Assembly (NCBI GenBank): GCA_017448545.1
Contig: JAFSLH010000006.1
Coordinates: 62,001 to 126,000, forward strand
Direction: 5' to 3'
Source: Clostridia bacterium
Lineage (GTDB): Bacteria > Bacillota > Clostridia > Christensenellales > CAG-138
Length of the DNA stretch: 64,000 nucleotides
Shown here: piece after piece, positions 1-8,694 of the stretch
Numbering within the stretch: position 1 is the first letter of the stretch
Layout of the letters: the number at the start of each line of letters is the position of its first letter
Made by a program: the position numbers and the translations under genes
Notes under the pieces: generated by a model
Databases searched by the model: none
What the model saw: only the letters and a program-made list of their open reading frames with translations
What the model was told of the DNA's origin: nothing

Positions 1-1300
1 CGTCGTGCGAATAGGTGACGTATTCCGACAGGCAGAAGTGCATGGCGTCGCTCGTCGATTTGTAGTAATGCGCCCATTCGAACCCGGCGCGGTAGAACGC
101 GAGCTCGTACAAAAGATAGTTCACGCAGGTCTCGGGGACGCCGTTCGGATCGGACGCATAGCTGCCGTCGTAGGTGAAATCATAATAGGTCACGTCGTTT
201 TCCGTGACGAGCCCGTTATAGGTCAGATGCTCGCGCACGTCGGCCGCGATCACGGCTTTGTTGTCCGCCGTGTTCTTGTTCGGCTCCATCGAGGCGTTCA
301 CGTCCACCGCCGTCCCGAACGTATGGTGGCTGATCGATTTGAGGCTCGACGTAAAGCGCGAAACATAGCAGCCGTTGTATTCGGTGATCAGGCTGCCGAC
401 CGAAATCACGCCGGTATCGCCGTTCGTGCCGTGGACGCGGCAATAAGCCGTTTCGAGATACCGGAACGCGCGCTCAAAGAACGGCGCGGCGTCGGCATGG
501 ACGAGCCAGGGTTCGCCGTTCGGATAGCCGGAAACGGAAACGATATACTGCTCCTCCCATTCCGGATCGGCCATGATGTACCGGCCGTTGACCCACTGAT
601 ACCGATACAGAAACCGTTCCGGGCTGCCGAAGAACGCGAGCGCTTCGGGATAGGAATCCGGGAAGTTCTCCTGCTGAATCGTGAGCCACTCCTCCCCCGC
701 GACGCGGAAACGGCAGCGATAGATTTCGACCGACTGCAAATCCTCGCACGAAGCGACGATCTTCATCGTATGCACGCCGACGAGCAGCTTGGAAAAATCG
801 ACCAGCTCGGCGAGCGATTTCCCGCCGTCGGCCGGATCGGTCAGCGTATAAATGCCGCTGGCGTTTTTCGAAAGCCGCACGGAAACGCGGTACGGGTACG
901 GCTCCTGGGTATTGTGCGCGCAGGAGATCGAAACGGTGACGGCCGTCAGCTTGCGGTTGGAATAGATCGTGCCGCCGAGCGGATACGGCTCGCCGAGCGA
1001 AAGCATCGCTTCGTCCGGCATCGGGTTTTCCTTATCCTCCGCAAACGTGATGACCGGCGCGGGCGCTTCCGTTGCGGGAACGAGCTGTACGGAAACGGAC
1101 TTGGTCGGAACGCTCGGCGTGGTATCAACGGCCGCTTCCGCCGCCTCCGTCCGTTCTGTCGGCGCAAACGGCGATTCGGAAACCGTTTCGACCGCGCGGG
1201 AGAACGAATAACCGAGCAGCACCAAAAGGCCCGACAGCGCAACGCCGCCGAGAATGCCGAGAAGGATTTTCCGTCCCTTGCTCCAATTGGATATCTGCAA
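1..1300 (-). CDS. M15-family peptidase (D-Ala-D-Ala carboxypeptidase/endopeptidase-like), 3' end beyond window
   Basis: The minus frame is open from 1300 to the left edge, so the C-terminus is missing (433 codons visible). The start is a TTG with GGAGG 7 nt upstream. A single hydrophobic segment at about residues 11-31 is followed by a Pro/Glu/Ala-rich linker, so the enzyme should sit outside the cell anchored in the membrane. The zinc-peptidase signature is seen near the visible end: SHHTFGTAVDVN (about residues 324-334) and DAMHF (about 417-421), the HxxxxxxD and H pattern of M15 peptidases. M15 enzymes trim the peptide stems of peptidoglycan; the exact bond cut cannot be told from sequence. 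The middle part (about 60-260) resembles an extracellular beta-rich domain that I do not recognise. Confidence 0.85.
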   Translation of the reverse strand, partial: MQISNWSKGRKILLGILGGVALSGLLVLLGYSFSRAVETVSESPFAPTERTEAAEAAVDTTPSVPTKSVSVQLVPATEAPAPVITFAEDKENPMPDEAMLSLGEPYPLGGTIYSNRKLTAVTVSISCAHNTQEPYPYRVSVRLSKNASGIYTLTDPADGGKSLAELVDFSKLLVGVHTMKIVASCEDLQSVEIYRCRFRVAGEEWLTIQQENFPDSYPEALAFFGSPERFLYRYQWVNGRYIMADPEWEEQYIVSVSGYPNGEPWLVHADAAPFFERAFRYLETAYCRVHGTNGDTGVISVGSLITEYNGCYVSRFTSSLKSISHHTFGTAVDVNASMEPNKNTADNKAVIAADVREHLTYNGLVTENDVTYYDFTYDGSYASDPNGVPETCVNYLLYELAFYRAGFEWAHYYKSTSDAMHFCLSEYVTYSHD

Positions 1301-1452
1301 ACCCGTTCCTCCGTATCGAATCCTATGCTGCTATTGTACCACAAACCACGTTTGAGGTTGTGTTATAACTGTAAACATTTCCCCAATTTTACAAGCATTT
1401 TTATCCAACAAAAACGGAGGGGCTGTCCCCTCCGCATGGTACATAAAGTTTG

Positions 1453-1914
1453 TTATTCGATTTCGAGCGTGCGCGATTCGGGCGCGGTCTTCTGCTTCTT
1501 CGGCAGCGTCAGCTTCAGCACGCCGTCTTCGTACTTTGCCCTGATGTTCGCCGTGTCGATCAGCGAGACGTCGAAGGCACGGCTGTAGACGCCGCTGGAA
1601 CGCTCGACGCGCAGGTACTTGTCCTTGTGCTCCTTCTGCTCCGATTCGGAATGCCGTTCCGCACGGATTGTCAGCGTATCGCCGTTCAGATCCAGCTTGA
1701 TGTCCTTCTTGTCAAAGCCCGGCAGGTCGGTTTCGAGCAGATAGCTGTCGCCGCGGTCGGAAATATCGGTCTTGAACATCGTCAACTCATTTGCGTCAAA
1801 CATCGCGAACGGATCGCGGAAGAACCGGCGTTCCATTTCCTCCATCTCGCGGAACGGATCGTAATACGCGGGACGCTGCACTTCATTTTTCCGATAAGGT
1901 CTCAATTCAAACAT
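1453..1914 (-). CDS. hsp20: Small heat-shock protein, Hsp20/alpha-crystallin family
   Basis: A 153-residue ATP-independent holdase that binds unfolding proteins in the cytoplasm. The alpha-crystallin domain covers about residues 45-135 and contains the conserved LPGFDKKDIKL entry and the GVLKLTLPK motif near the end. The start ATG at 1914 has AGGAGGG about 8 nt upstream. An in-frame upstream extension to 2022 exists but lacks a ribosome site. A perfect CIRCE element lies at 2068-2094, about 150 nt before the start codon, so HrcA control is likely. The N-terminal arm contains a run of acidic and aromatic residues typical of bacterial Hsp18 proteins. Confidence 0.95.
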   Translation of the reverse strand: MFELRPYRKNEVQRPAYYDPFREMEEMERRFFRDPFAMFDANELTMFKTDISDRGDSYLLETDLPGFDKKDIKLDLNGDTLTIRAERHSESEQKEHKDKYLRVERSSGVYSRAFDVSLIDTANIRAKYEDGVLKLTLPKKQKTAPESRTLEIE

Positions 1915-2067
1915 ACTGAATCCCTCCTGTTTGTCTGATTTCATTCTTTCCGGAACGGCGGTTCCGTATACCTTTCGGCCCCGGACGCCCTTCCCTCTTT
2001 GGATGTCTGTATCATACAACACGACTTTGACGGAAGTATGTTGGAATTGTAATGCAATTGTGAAATA

Positions 2068-2094
2068 TTAGCACTCCCATTTCGAGAGTGCTAA
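2068..2094. promoter_or_regulatory. CIRCE operator (HrcA binding site)
   Basis: TTAGCACTC-N9-GAGTGCTAA is an exact match to the CIRCE consensus bound by the heat-shock repressor HrcA. It lies between the divergent-free ends of trmL and the hsp20 promoter region. Both flanking genes run on the minus strand, so hsp20 is the only gene it can precede. CIRCE usually controls groESL or hrcA-grpE-dnaK. Confidence 0.95.
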
Positions 2095-2117
2095 ACCGGC
2101 TATCCTTGTTCGATTGT

Positions 2118-2579
2118 TCACCGCATCCCGAAGAAATCGTTCTGGCGGAGCGCTTCATAGAGTACGATCGCGGCGGAATTGGAAAGGTTCAGCGAGCGCT
2201 GCCCGTCGCCCATCGGAATGCGGATCGCTTCGTCCCGATGCGCCATGAGAAGGTTCTTCGGGAGCCCTGCGGTTTCCTTGCCGAACACGAGAAAGTCGCC
2301 GTCGCGGAAAGCGACCTCGTCATACCGGTTTTCGGCGTGCGTGGAGCAATAGAAGAACCGCGCGGACGGAAACTGCGCCCAGACGTCCTCGATGCTGTCG
2401 TGATAATACAGCGTCAGGTATTGCCAGTAATCCAGTCCGGCGCGCTTGAGCGCCTTGTCGTCCGTGGAAAACCCGAGCGGGCGAACGAGGTGCAGCGCGG
2501 TTCCGGTGATCGCGCAGGTGCGGGAAATGTTCCCGGTGTTGCTCGGAATCTCCGGTTCGACCAATACGATGTGCAGCAT
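2118..2579 (-). CDS. trmL: tRNA (cytidine/uridine(34)-2'-O)-methyltransferase
   Basis: A 153-residue SPOUT-fold methyltransferase that methylates the wobble ribose of tRNA-Leu. The protein begins MLHIVLVEPEIPSNTGNI, the family signature (N-GNI binding loop), followed by LVFGKETAGLP (about 97-107) and IPMGDGQRSLNLSNSAAI near the C-terminus, which forms the trefoil knot that binds S-adenosylmethionine. Length is standard for TrmL. The ATG at 2579 has AAGGAGGA just upstream. Confidence 0.93.
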   Translation of the reverse strand: MLHIVLVEPEIPSNTGNISRTCAITGTALHLVRPLGFSTDDKALKRAGLDYWQYLTLYYHDSIEDVWAQFPSARFFYCSTHAENRYDEVAFRDGDFLVFGKETAGLPKNLLMAHRDEAIRIPMGDGQRSLNLSNSAAIVLYEALRQNDFFGMR

Positions 2580-2752
2580 AGCGTCCTCCTTGCCTTGGCT
2601 GTCGCGAAAGGCGTCAGACCGTTTTCGGCAGATCGTGTTTTATGACAGCGCCTTTCCCCGCGCTGACGCAGCCGGTTCGCCGGGCGTCAACGCTTGTTCA
2701 GTATACTCCATTTTGCCGGCTTCGGCAATCCCCTTTCCGCCCGGCAGCGGGA

Positions 2753-2781
2753 TTGACTTGCACGCCGCGGCGGGATACAAT
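2753..2781 (+). promoter_or_regulatory. Sigma-A-type promoter
   Basis: TTGACT (2753-2758), 17-nt spacer, TACAAT (2776-2781), about 48 nt upstream of the gene starting at 2830. Confidence 0.8.
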
Positions 2782-2829
2782 ACCCGTAAGGAAGCGAAGC
2801 CGGGCAACAGGCCCGACAGAGGAGGCGTT

Positions 2830-3822
2830 ATGAAAAAAGCATCCAAAGGAAAGAAAGTTTTTGCGGGGATCGCGATCGGGCTTGCCGCTGTGATCGCGCT
2901 GTATACCCTGTTTTGCCTGATCGCGCCGCCGTTTGTATACCCGGACTTTTTCCGGCAGGCGGAAGCGGTGCAGACGATCCCGGGTCTTTGGGGCGGATTC
3001 GTTCCGCAGGGCGTGACGAAAACGGCTTCCGGCAGCGTTCTGGTCTGCGGCTACATGCAGCAGGACGCGCCCTCGCGCATCTACCGGCTTGACCCGGACG
3101 GCAGCGTTTCGGAACTTCTGCTTCGCCGGGAGAACGGCGACGAATACGGCGGCCACGCGGGCGGCCTCACGGCTGCGGGCGACTATGTTTACATCAGCAA
3201 CGCGTCGAAGATTTTCGTGCTCGACGCCGCATCGGTGGAAGCTGCCCAAGACGGCGACACGCTGACGTTCCTCGGGCATTTTGAAGTGCCGTGCCGCTCC
3301 TCGTTCTGCTCCTCCGACGGGACGATGCTCTATGTCGGCGAATACCATGCCCCGGGCTACGACACCGAGGATTCCCACCGCGTCGAAACGGCGGACGGAA
3401 CGGCGTTTCAGGCGATCGTTTTTGCGTATCGGCTCGACCCGCAGGGCGAATGGGGCGTTGCGGAAGCAACGGTTCCGGCAGCCGCCTACGCGTTCTGCGA
3501 CAAGGTGCAGGGGTTTGCCGTAACCGCAGACGGCAGGGCGTACCTTTCCTGCTCCTCCGGGCTTGCCGATTCCAAACTGCACTGCTACGCCGTCGGCACG
3601 CCGGACCGGACGTTTTCGACGGGCGATGCGGAAATCCCGCTGACCGTACTGGACGAAACGCGCCGGATCGACACGCTGACGATGCCACACATGAGCGAGG
3701 ACCTCGAGGCAGACGGCGATCGGCTGCTGATGGGCTTTGAAGCGGGCGCGCTCAAGTTCGGCGCGGGCCTGCTCCCGTTCTCCGTGCGGAGCGTTATGGC
3801 ATTGACGCTTGAAAGCAAGTAA
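2830..3822 (+). CDS. Membrane-anchored extracellular protein of unknown function (beta-propeller-like)
   Basis: 330 residues. Residues 10-32 form a hydrophobic N-terminal anchor, after a Lys-rich start, so the rest should be outside the cell. The body alternates short beta-strand-like blocks with repeated phrases such as GSVLVCGYM, DYVYISNASKIFVLD, TMLYVGEYHAP and RAYLSCSSG, which suggests a propeller made of weak repeats. No catalytic motif is visible and I do not recognise the family. The ATG at 2830 follows GAGGAGGC. It is a single-gene unit with its own promoter and a terminator at 3872-3914. Confidence 0.75.
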   Translation: MKKASKGKKVFAGIAIGLAAVIALYTLFCLIAPPFVYPDFFRQAEAVQTIPGLWGGFVPQGVTKTASGSVLVCGYMQQDAPSRIYRLDPDGSVSELLLRRENGDEYGGHAGGLTAAGDYVYISNASKIFVLDAASVEAAQDGDTLTFLGHFEVPCRSSFCSSDGTMLYVGEYHAPGYDTEDSHRVETADGTAFQAIVFAYRLDPQGEWGVAEATVPAAAYAFCDKVQGFAVTADGRAYLSCSSGLADSKLHCYAVGTPDRTFSTGDAEIPLTVLDETRRIDTLTMPHMSEDLEADGDRLLMGFEAGALKFGAGLLPFSVRSVMALTLESK

Positions 3823-3871
3823 TCTGACCGGCAAAGTGGTTATCTCATCGGGCCGTGCATCAATGAATGAA

Positions 3872-3914
3872 AAGGCGTTGCCTCAAAGCGAAAAGAGGCG
3901 ACGCCTTGTTTTTT
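3872..3914 (+). terminator. Intrinsic terminator
   Basis: Stem AAGGCGTTGCCTC (3872-3884) with GAGGCGACGCCTT (3895-3907), one G-U pair, followed by six T. It ends the transcript of the gene at 2830-3822. Confidence 0.9.
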
Positions 3915-3961
3915 GCGGTCTATGCAATGCTTCGTCCGAGCAGCATTTCAGCAAAAGCATC

Positions 3962-3990
3962 TTGACTTGTGTTATCGTATATGATAACAT
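3962..3990 (+). promoter_or_regulatory. Promoter with embedded palindromic operator of the HTH-kinase gene
   Basis: TTGACT (3962-3967), 17-nt spacer, TAACAT (3985-3990). The palindrome TGTTATC-N6-GATAACA (3970-3976/3983-3989) fills the spacer and overlaps the -10, the position expected for autorepression by the HTH domain encoded immediately downstream. Confidence 0.75.
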
Positions 3991-4016
3991 TGTCGCATCG
4001 AAAGGAGGCGTCTGTT

Positions 4017-5396
4017 ATGATGGACGACTTGATCCGGGAAAGGCAAAAGATCATTTCCCTGCTGACAGCGGCGCGGCTTGAAAAAGGGATTTCTCAACAG
4101 GCGCTTGCCGATATGATCGGGACAAAGCGTTCCAACATCAGCAGAATGGAAAGCGGCGCACAAAACATTTCACTGGATATGCTTGTCAAGGTCGCAAATG
4201 CTCTGGGGAAAGACGTTTCACTTGGCTTGACCGACAAAACGCCCGATACAGCAGATCGCTACAGCCTTCGCCTGTATGACGAGGAGCTGTTGACGTTCTC
4301 TCTGCACGACGGCGGTCTGGAAGGATTGAAAGCGGACATCCTTTCTGTGAACGAGAACAGAAAATCCGTTTTTCCGCTCGACCTCGAATTGACCGGAGAG
4401 GGGATCATCAAATGGCTGGAGCGGCGTGTGATTCCGAAAAACCGTGCGTTCGTGGATGAAATTCTTAAGGCGCTCGGGTTAAGCGTCAATGACACAAAGG
4501 GCATCATTGATGTTTGCAAAGGGCTGTCGCTGAACGATAGCTTCTGGGTTGTTCCGCTTGGCTTTGCCGGAACCTTTCAGGAATACAATCTGTATGAAAA
4601 CCGGTTTTCCAATGTTCTTTCCCTTGTTGCATATACCGGCGTCGGTCAAAGCCGTGCCGTGATCACGACCTCTCCGGAGTTGACTACGAACGGTATGCTT
4701 CGGAAGGCATGGCGTTATATCGAGGGAGATGGTATTTATCTGTATAAAGGCGGAACGGAAGGCGCAGCCAATACCGGACGCGAACCGTACAGCGAGTTTT
4801 ATGCCTGTCAGATCGCGGAGCGCATGGGGCTGCATGCTGTCCATTATGATCTGGAGAACTGGAAGGACATCCTCGCTTCCAAATGCAAGCTCTTTACGGA
4901 TATCGACACAGCATATATTCCGATCGGTCGTCTGGTAAAAACAGGCGGCATCAAAGCCTGTCTGGAGTTTTATGCGGCAATCAGCAGAGAAGCAGCCGAA
5001 GAGCTGAAAAGTATGCTCATGTTTGATGCTGTCATCTACAACGAAGACCGTCATTTCGGCAATTTCGGTGTTTTGCGGGATAATCATTCCGGGAAGATCA
5101 TCGGCGCTGCTCCGATCTTCGATAACGGAATCTCTCTTTTCAATTTCGCAATGCCGGACGATTATGCGCACCTCGACGAGTATGCCAGGACGCGTTCCAA
5201 TCCATACGGCGTATCCTATGAAAACGTCTGCAGAGAGGTCATGGGAACCAAACAGCGGAACCAGTTGAGACGTTTGATCGGCTTCCGGTTCCAGCGTCAT
5301 CCCTCCATCAACTTGCCGGAAGAACACCTGCAGGCAATCGAAGAGCAGATCGATCTTCGCGTCAGAGAATTGCTTTCACTCCCGAGAGTGAAGTGA
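4017..5396 (+). CDS. Fused XRE-type HTH / HipA-like (CtkA-type) serine-threonine kinase
   Basis: 459 residues. Residues about 12-66 form an XRE helix-turn-helix (SQQALADMIGTKRSNISRME). The rest is a HipA/CtkA-type kinase fold: the ATP-binding lysine is in YLYKGGTEG (K244), the alpha-C glutamate in PYSEFYACQIAERMG, the catalytic loop is NEDRHFGNFG (D344) and the metal-binding Asp is in FDNGIS (D369), so all key residues look intact. HipA toxins phosphorylate tRNA synthetases or other proteins and are normally paired with a separate HipB antitoxin; here the DNA-binding part is in the same chain. The ATG at 4017 follows AAAGGAGGC; a GTG at 3969 lies inside the promoter and is rejected. No separate antitoxin gene is adjacent. 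Confidence 0.85.
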   Translation: MMDDLIRERQKIISLLTAARLEKGISQQALADMIGTKRSNISRMESGAQNISLDMLVKVANALGKDVSLGLTDKTPDTADRYSLRLYDEELLTFSLHDGGLEGLKADILSVNENRKSVFPLDLELTGEGIIKWLERRVIPKNRAFVDEILKALGLSVNDTKGIIDVCKGLSLNDSFWVVPLGFAGTFQEYNLYENRFSNVLSLVAYTGVGQSRAVITTSPELTTNGMLRKAWRYIEGDGIYLYKGGTEGAANTGREPYSEFYACQIAERMGLHAVHYDLENWKDILASKCKLFTDIDTAYIPIGRLVKTGGIKACLEFYAAISREAAEELKSMLMFDAVIYNEDRHFGNFGVLRDNHSGKIIGAAPIFDNGISLFNFAMPDDYAHLDEYARTRSNPYGVSYENVCREVMGTKQRNQLRRLIGFRFQRHPSINLPEEHLQAIEEQIDLRVRELLSLPRVK

Positions 5397-5621
5397 TATC
5401 CTATATTCCTGCATTCCCCCGGTTTAGGAATCAATGGAAAGGCTTTCAGGCAGCTCTTTCCACGCGATTTATGAAAGCAAAAACCGGCTCTCCTCAAGCT
5501 GAACCGAGGAGGGCATTTGGAGGGATTCAACCGCAACCATTGAAGTGACGGCGTCCCCTGCTCCGTCGACGCAGGTAATGATCGACGGCGTCGGTTCAGT
5601 ACAGCTTGTTTCGGTTTTTGG
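5397..5621. other. Intergenic stretch with possible short peptide and weak hairpin
   Basis: About 225 nt separate the kinase gene from the oxidoreductase gene that converges on it. A small inverted repeat (CTCCTC 5490-5495, GAGGAG 5506-5511), followed on the minus strand by a T run, may terminate the oxidoreductase transcript. A 51-codon minus-strand frame (5469-5624) begins at an ATG overlapping the oxidoreductase stop as TAATG; no ribosome site supports it. Confidence 0.35.
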
Positions 5622-5623
5622 CA

Positions 5624-7150
5624 TTACGCTTTGCGTTTTCGCATCGCGTCCAGTACGTTCTGCGCCGCGCGGCGGCCGTTCGTGACGGCCGGGCCCATGC
5701 CGTCGCCGGCGATCTGATGCGCGCCGGCAAACTCCAGTCCTTCGAACACCTTGTCCTGCTGCTCCATCATCAGGCGCGCAACGAGATGATCCTCCATCGT
5801 ATGCGCGTATCCGTAGATACAGCCGTTCCAGCTGCCGGTATAATGCGCGATCGTGACCGGCGTTTCGATCACGATTTCCAGCACGTGGTCGAGCAGATTC
5901 ACGCCGCACCAGCGCGACATGTCCTCAATCATCTGCCGCGCCACGGCGTGCTTCACACGGTCGTACTCATCAGCCGAAACGGTTTTCCAGCCGTCGATGC
6001 GCGGCAGCGTCGTGATCGAATACGAACACGTTCCGGGCGGGGTCGCATCCGGGTTGGCAAGGTTATGGCAGATGCAGGTCAGATACCGATACGGACCGAG
6101 CCCCGCCAGGTCGCGGTACAGTTCGTCGGTGTCCATCGTATCGCCGTGAAACACGTTGTAATTGCGGATGTTCAGCGCCTCCGCGGGCTGATCGAGAATC
6201 AGAATCACGGAAAACGCGGTCAGGCCGAGCCGTCTGCCGTTGACCGTGCGGATCGCTTTCGGCGGCACTTCGGAGAGCGGTTCGATCATCGAGGTATAGA
6301 CCTTGTTCGGGTATGCCGCCGAAATCACATAGTCCGCCAAGATCTCGTCCCCGCGCGCGGTGCGTACGCCCGTAACCCGGCCGTCCTTGACCAGAATCTT
6401 TTCCACATGCTGCCGGTACTCGATCTGCGCGCCGAGCGCTTCGACGCGCTCCGCCAGTTTGACGCTGAATTCGTGGCTGAACTGCCGCGGGATATAGGAG
6501 CCGTTGCCGATGTAGTCCGCCATGACGATCGAGAAGATCGTGAACGGCAGCTCCGAAAGGCTCGTCCCGACGTAGATCCAGTACGGCGCAAGCAGATCCA
6601 CAGCCGCCTGCGGCAGATCGAACGTGTCCAGCACCTCCTGCGTGGAGTAGCCGATGGTTTTGACGAGATCGGTGTGCTTCAGGAGCAACTGCAGCTTGTT
6701 CACCGAATGCTCCGAAAGCTCGTTGATGCTTTCGAACACGGCGCGGCAGAGCTCGAGCACCCGCAGCACCTTTTCGTACGTTCCGGGAACCGCGGCGTCG
6801 ACTTCGCGGGCAAAGGTCTCAAAGCCCGCGTGCAGCGTGACCTCCAGACCGGGCAGGGACGCGTGGTACGCTTCCGGCACGCGGAGCCAATCGACGTTCA
6901 CGCCTTTTTGCTCCAGAAACGCGCCGACCATCTGCCGATCGTCCTCCGGCCCGATGCCGACCATTTCATGCAGCGCCGCTTCGATCTCGATCCCGCCACG
7001 CACAAAGCTCGTCGCAGCGCCGCCCGGCTGGTTGTGGCGTTCGAGCACCAGCACGTCCTTGCCCTGCTCCGCCAGCACCAGCGCGGCCGAAAGCCCGGCA
7101 AGTCCGCCGCCGATCACGATCACGTCGTAATGCTCCCTGTAAAACTGCAT
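5624..7150 (-). CDS. FAD-dependent oxidoreductase, phytoene desaturase/CrtI-like
   Basis: 508 residues. The N-terminus carries the FAD-binding Rossmann motif IGGGLAGLSAALVLAEQGK followed by LERHNQPGGAATSF, the layout of CrtI-type and retinol-saturase-like flavoproteins. The C-terminal FAD motif is also present (HQIAGDGMGPAVTNGRRAA). These enzymes remove or add hydrogens on polyenes and other lipophilic substrates. No carotenoid or terpenoid genes are nearby, so the substrate is unknown. The ATG at 7150 has AAGGAGC upstream; an in-frame ATG at 7240 lacks one. Confidence 0.85.
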   Translation of the reverse strand: MQFYREHYDVIVIGGGLAGLSAALVLAEQGKDVLVLERHNQPGGAATSFVRGGIEIEAALHEMVGIGPEDDRQMVGAFLEQKGVNVDWLRVPEAYHASLPGLEVTLHAGFETFAREVDAAVPGTYEKVLRVLELCRAVFESINELSEHSVNKLQLLLKHTDLVKTIGYSTQEVLDTFDLPQAAVDLLAPYWIYVGTSLSELPFTIFSIVMADYIGNGSYIPRQFSHEFSVKLAERVEALGAQIEYRQHVEKILVKDGRVTGVRTARGDEILADYVISAAYPNKVYTSMIEPLSEVPPKAIRTVNGRRLGLTAFSVILILDQPAEALNIRNYNVFHGDTMDTDELYRDLAGLGPYRYLTCICHNLANPDATPPGTCSYSITTLPRIDGWKTVSADEYDRVKHAVARQMIEDMSRWCGVNLLDHVLEIVIETPVTIAHYTGSWNGCIYGYAHTMEDHLVARLMMEQQDKVFEGLEFAGAHQIAGDGMGPAVTNGRRAAQNVLDAMRKRKA

Positions 7151-7338
7151 CGTATTGCTCCTTCGGAATAGCTGCGCGGCACGACCACAGGCCGCCGCGC
7201 TCTTACGGAACAGTATACCGCAAAACTTTCCGGATTGCACGGACTTTTTTCAAAGCTGTCGCAACGCCCGAAAAGGCCCTTTTCTTTGCGTCGAAAACAT
7301 GGTACAATGTAGGAAAAAGGAATCGGAGGCAACCCCCA

Positions 7339-8694
7339 ATGGCAGCGGAGAAATCGGAACTCATTTGGAACGCATCGTGCGGCGCGCTGCGCGGCCTTAA
7401 GACCGAACAGTGCCGGAAGTTTTTGAACGTGCCCTTTGCAAAGGCGGAGCGGTTCGGGTACGCCGAGCCGATCAAACCGTGGGACGGCGTGCGCGACGCG
7501 ACCGCGTTCGGCCCCGGCTGTCCGCAGAATCGAACATGGCACCCGCATCCGGAGCACCCGACGCGCCGGTTCTATCAGCGGGAGTTCCGCGACAGGCGCA
7601 CGTTTCAATATGATGAGGACTGCCTGAACCTGAATATCTACGTTCCGCACCGGGCAGAGAACGCGCCGGTCATCCTGTTTTTCTACGGCGGCGGCTTCGA
7701 TTCCGGTCTGAACGCGGAAAGCCCGTTCGACGGCGACGCCTTGGCGGCGCACGGCGCGATTGCGGTCGTCTCGAATTACCGCGTCGGCGTGCTCGGCTAT
7801 CTGACGCACGAAGCGGTCAAGGCGCGCTACGGGCGCGAAGGCAATTTCGGGCTGGACGATCAGCTGACTGCGCTCAAATGGGTGCGCAGGCATATCGCGT
7901 CGTTCGGCGGCGACCCGGACAATATCACGCTGATGGGCCAGAGCGCCGGCGCGATCTCGATCCAGTACCTTTGCCTGAACCCGGCGCACGCGGGGCTGTT
8001 CCGGCGGGCGGTCATGCTTTCCGGCGCGGGGCAATTCCCGAAGTTCGCGCTGCCCAAAGCCGCAGAGAAGACGCGCGCTTACTGGGCGCAGTTCATCGAA
8101 ACGGCGGGCGTCGACGGGTTCGAGGGGCTGAAAAACGCGTCGCTCGACACGCTGTTTGACACGGTCGAAAAGATGAAAGACCTGCGCAGCGACGCGCTGT
8201 TTTACACGATGCCGGTGGTTGACGGCGTGCTGCTGCCGGACAGTGTGGATCGGCTGATGCCGCATCCGCTGCCGGTCGATTACCTGATCGGGTACACGAA
8301 CTGCGATATGTACGCGCCGATCCTCGCCCGGATCGGCAACCGGTTCGGGCGGCACAACAACGCCTACCTCTACTATTTCGATCTGAACGCGCCGGGCGAC
8401 GACAACCGCGCGTTCCATTCCGCCGACATCCGGTACGTTTTCGGCACGCTCGGCACAAGCTGGCGGCCGTACGGCAAGCGCGATTATGAGGCGTCCGAAC
8501 AGCTTCTTTCGTATCTGACGAACTTTGCGCGCACGGGAGACCCGAACGGCGACGGCCTGCCGCGCTGGGAACGCTCGAGCGGCGGGCTTCGGACGAACGT
8601 GCTGCACATTGCGCCGACGGAAACGAAGATGGGCCATGCGCATTACGGCACGATGCTCCGCAATTTTCTGACGAAGGGGGATCCGAAAGCGTGA
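7339..8694 (+). CDS. Carboxylesterase type B (alpha/beta hydrolase)
   Basis: 451 residues without signal peptide. The nucleophile elbow GQSAG places the catalytic serine at S202, and the oxyanion region FFYGGGFDSG and EDCLNLNIYVP match type-B carboxylesterases. The conserved FGGDPDNITLMGQSAG block is intact. Overlaps the GH31 gene by 4 nt (GTGA), so the two are translated together, suggesting removal of ester groups from the sugar substrate of the glycosidase. The ATG at 7339 follows GGAGGC. A TACAAT -10 lies near 7303 but I see no convincing -35. Confidence 0.88.
   Translation: MAAEKSELIWNASCGALRGLKTEQCRKFLNVPFAKAERFGYAEPIKPWDGVRDATAFGPGCPQNRTWHPHPEHPTRRFYQREFRDRRTFQYDEDCLNLNIYVPHRAENAPVILFFYGGGFDSGLNAESPFDGDALAAHGAIAVVSNYRVGVLGYLTHEAVKARYGREGNFGLDDQLTALKWVRRHIASFGGDPDNITLMGQSAGAISIQYLCLNPAHAGLFRRAVMLSGAGQFPKFALPKAAEKTRAYWAQFIETAGVDGFEGLKNASLDTLFDTVEKMKDLRSDALFYTMPVVDGVLLPDSVDRLMPHPLPVDYLIGYTNCDMYAPILARIGNRFGRHNNAYLYYFDLNAPGDDNRAFHSADIRYVFGTLGTSWRPYGKRDYEASEQLLSYLTNFARTGDPNGDGLPRWERSSGGLRTNVLHIAPTETKMGHAHYGTMLRNFLTKGDPKA

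Noticed and set aside
5..1588. Plus-strand frame of 527 codons at the left edge
   Set aside because: Antisense to the M15 peptidase, which has zinc motifs, an anchor and a ribosome site.
3969..4016. Upstream GTG start for the HTH-kinase gene
   Set aside because: It lies inside the promoter and operator, so would not be transcribed; ATG 4017 has a strong ribosome site.
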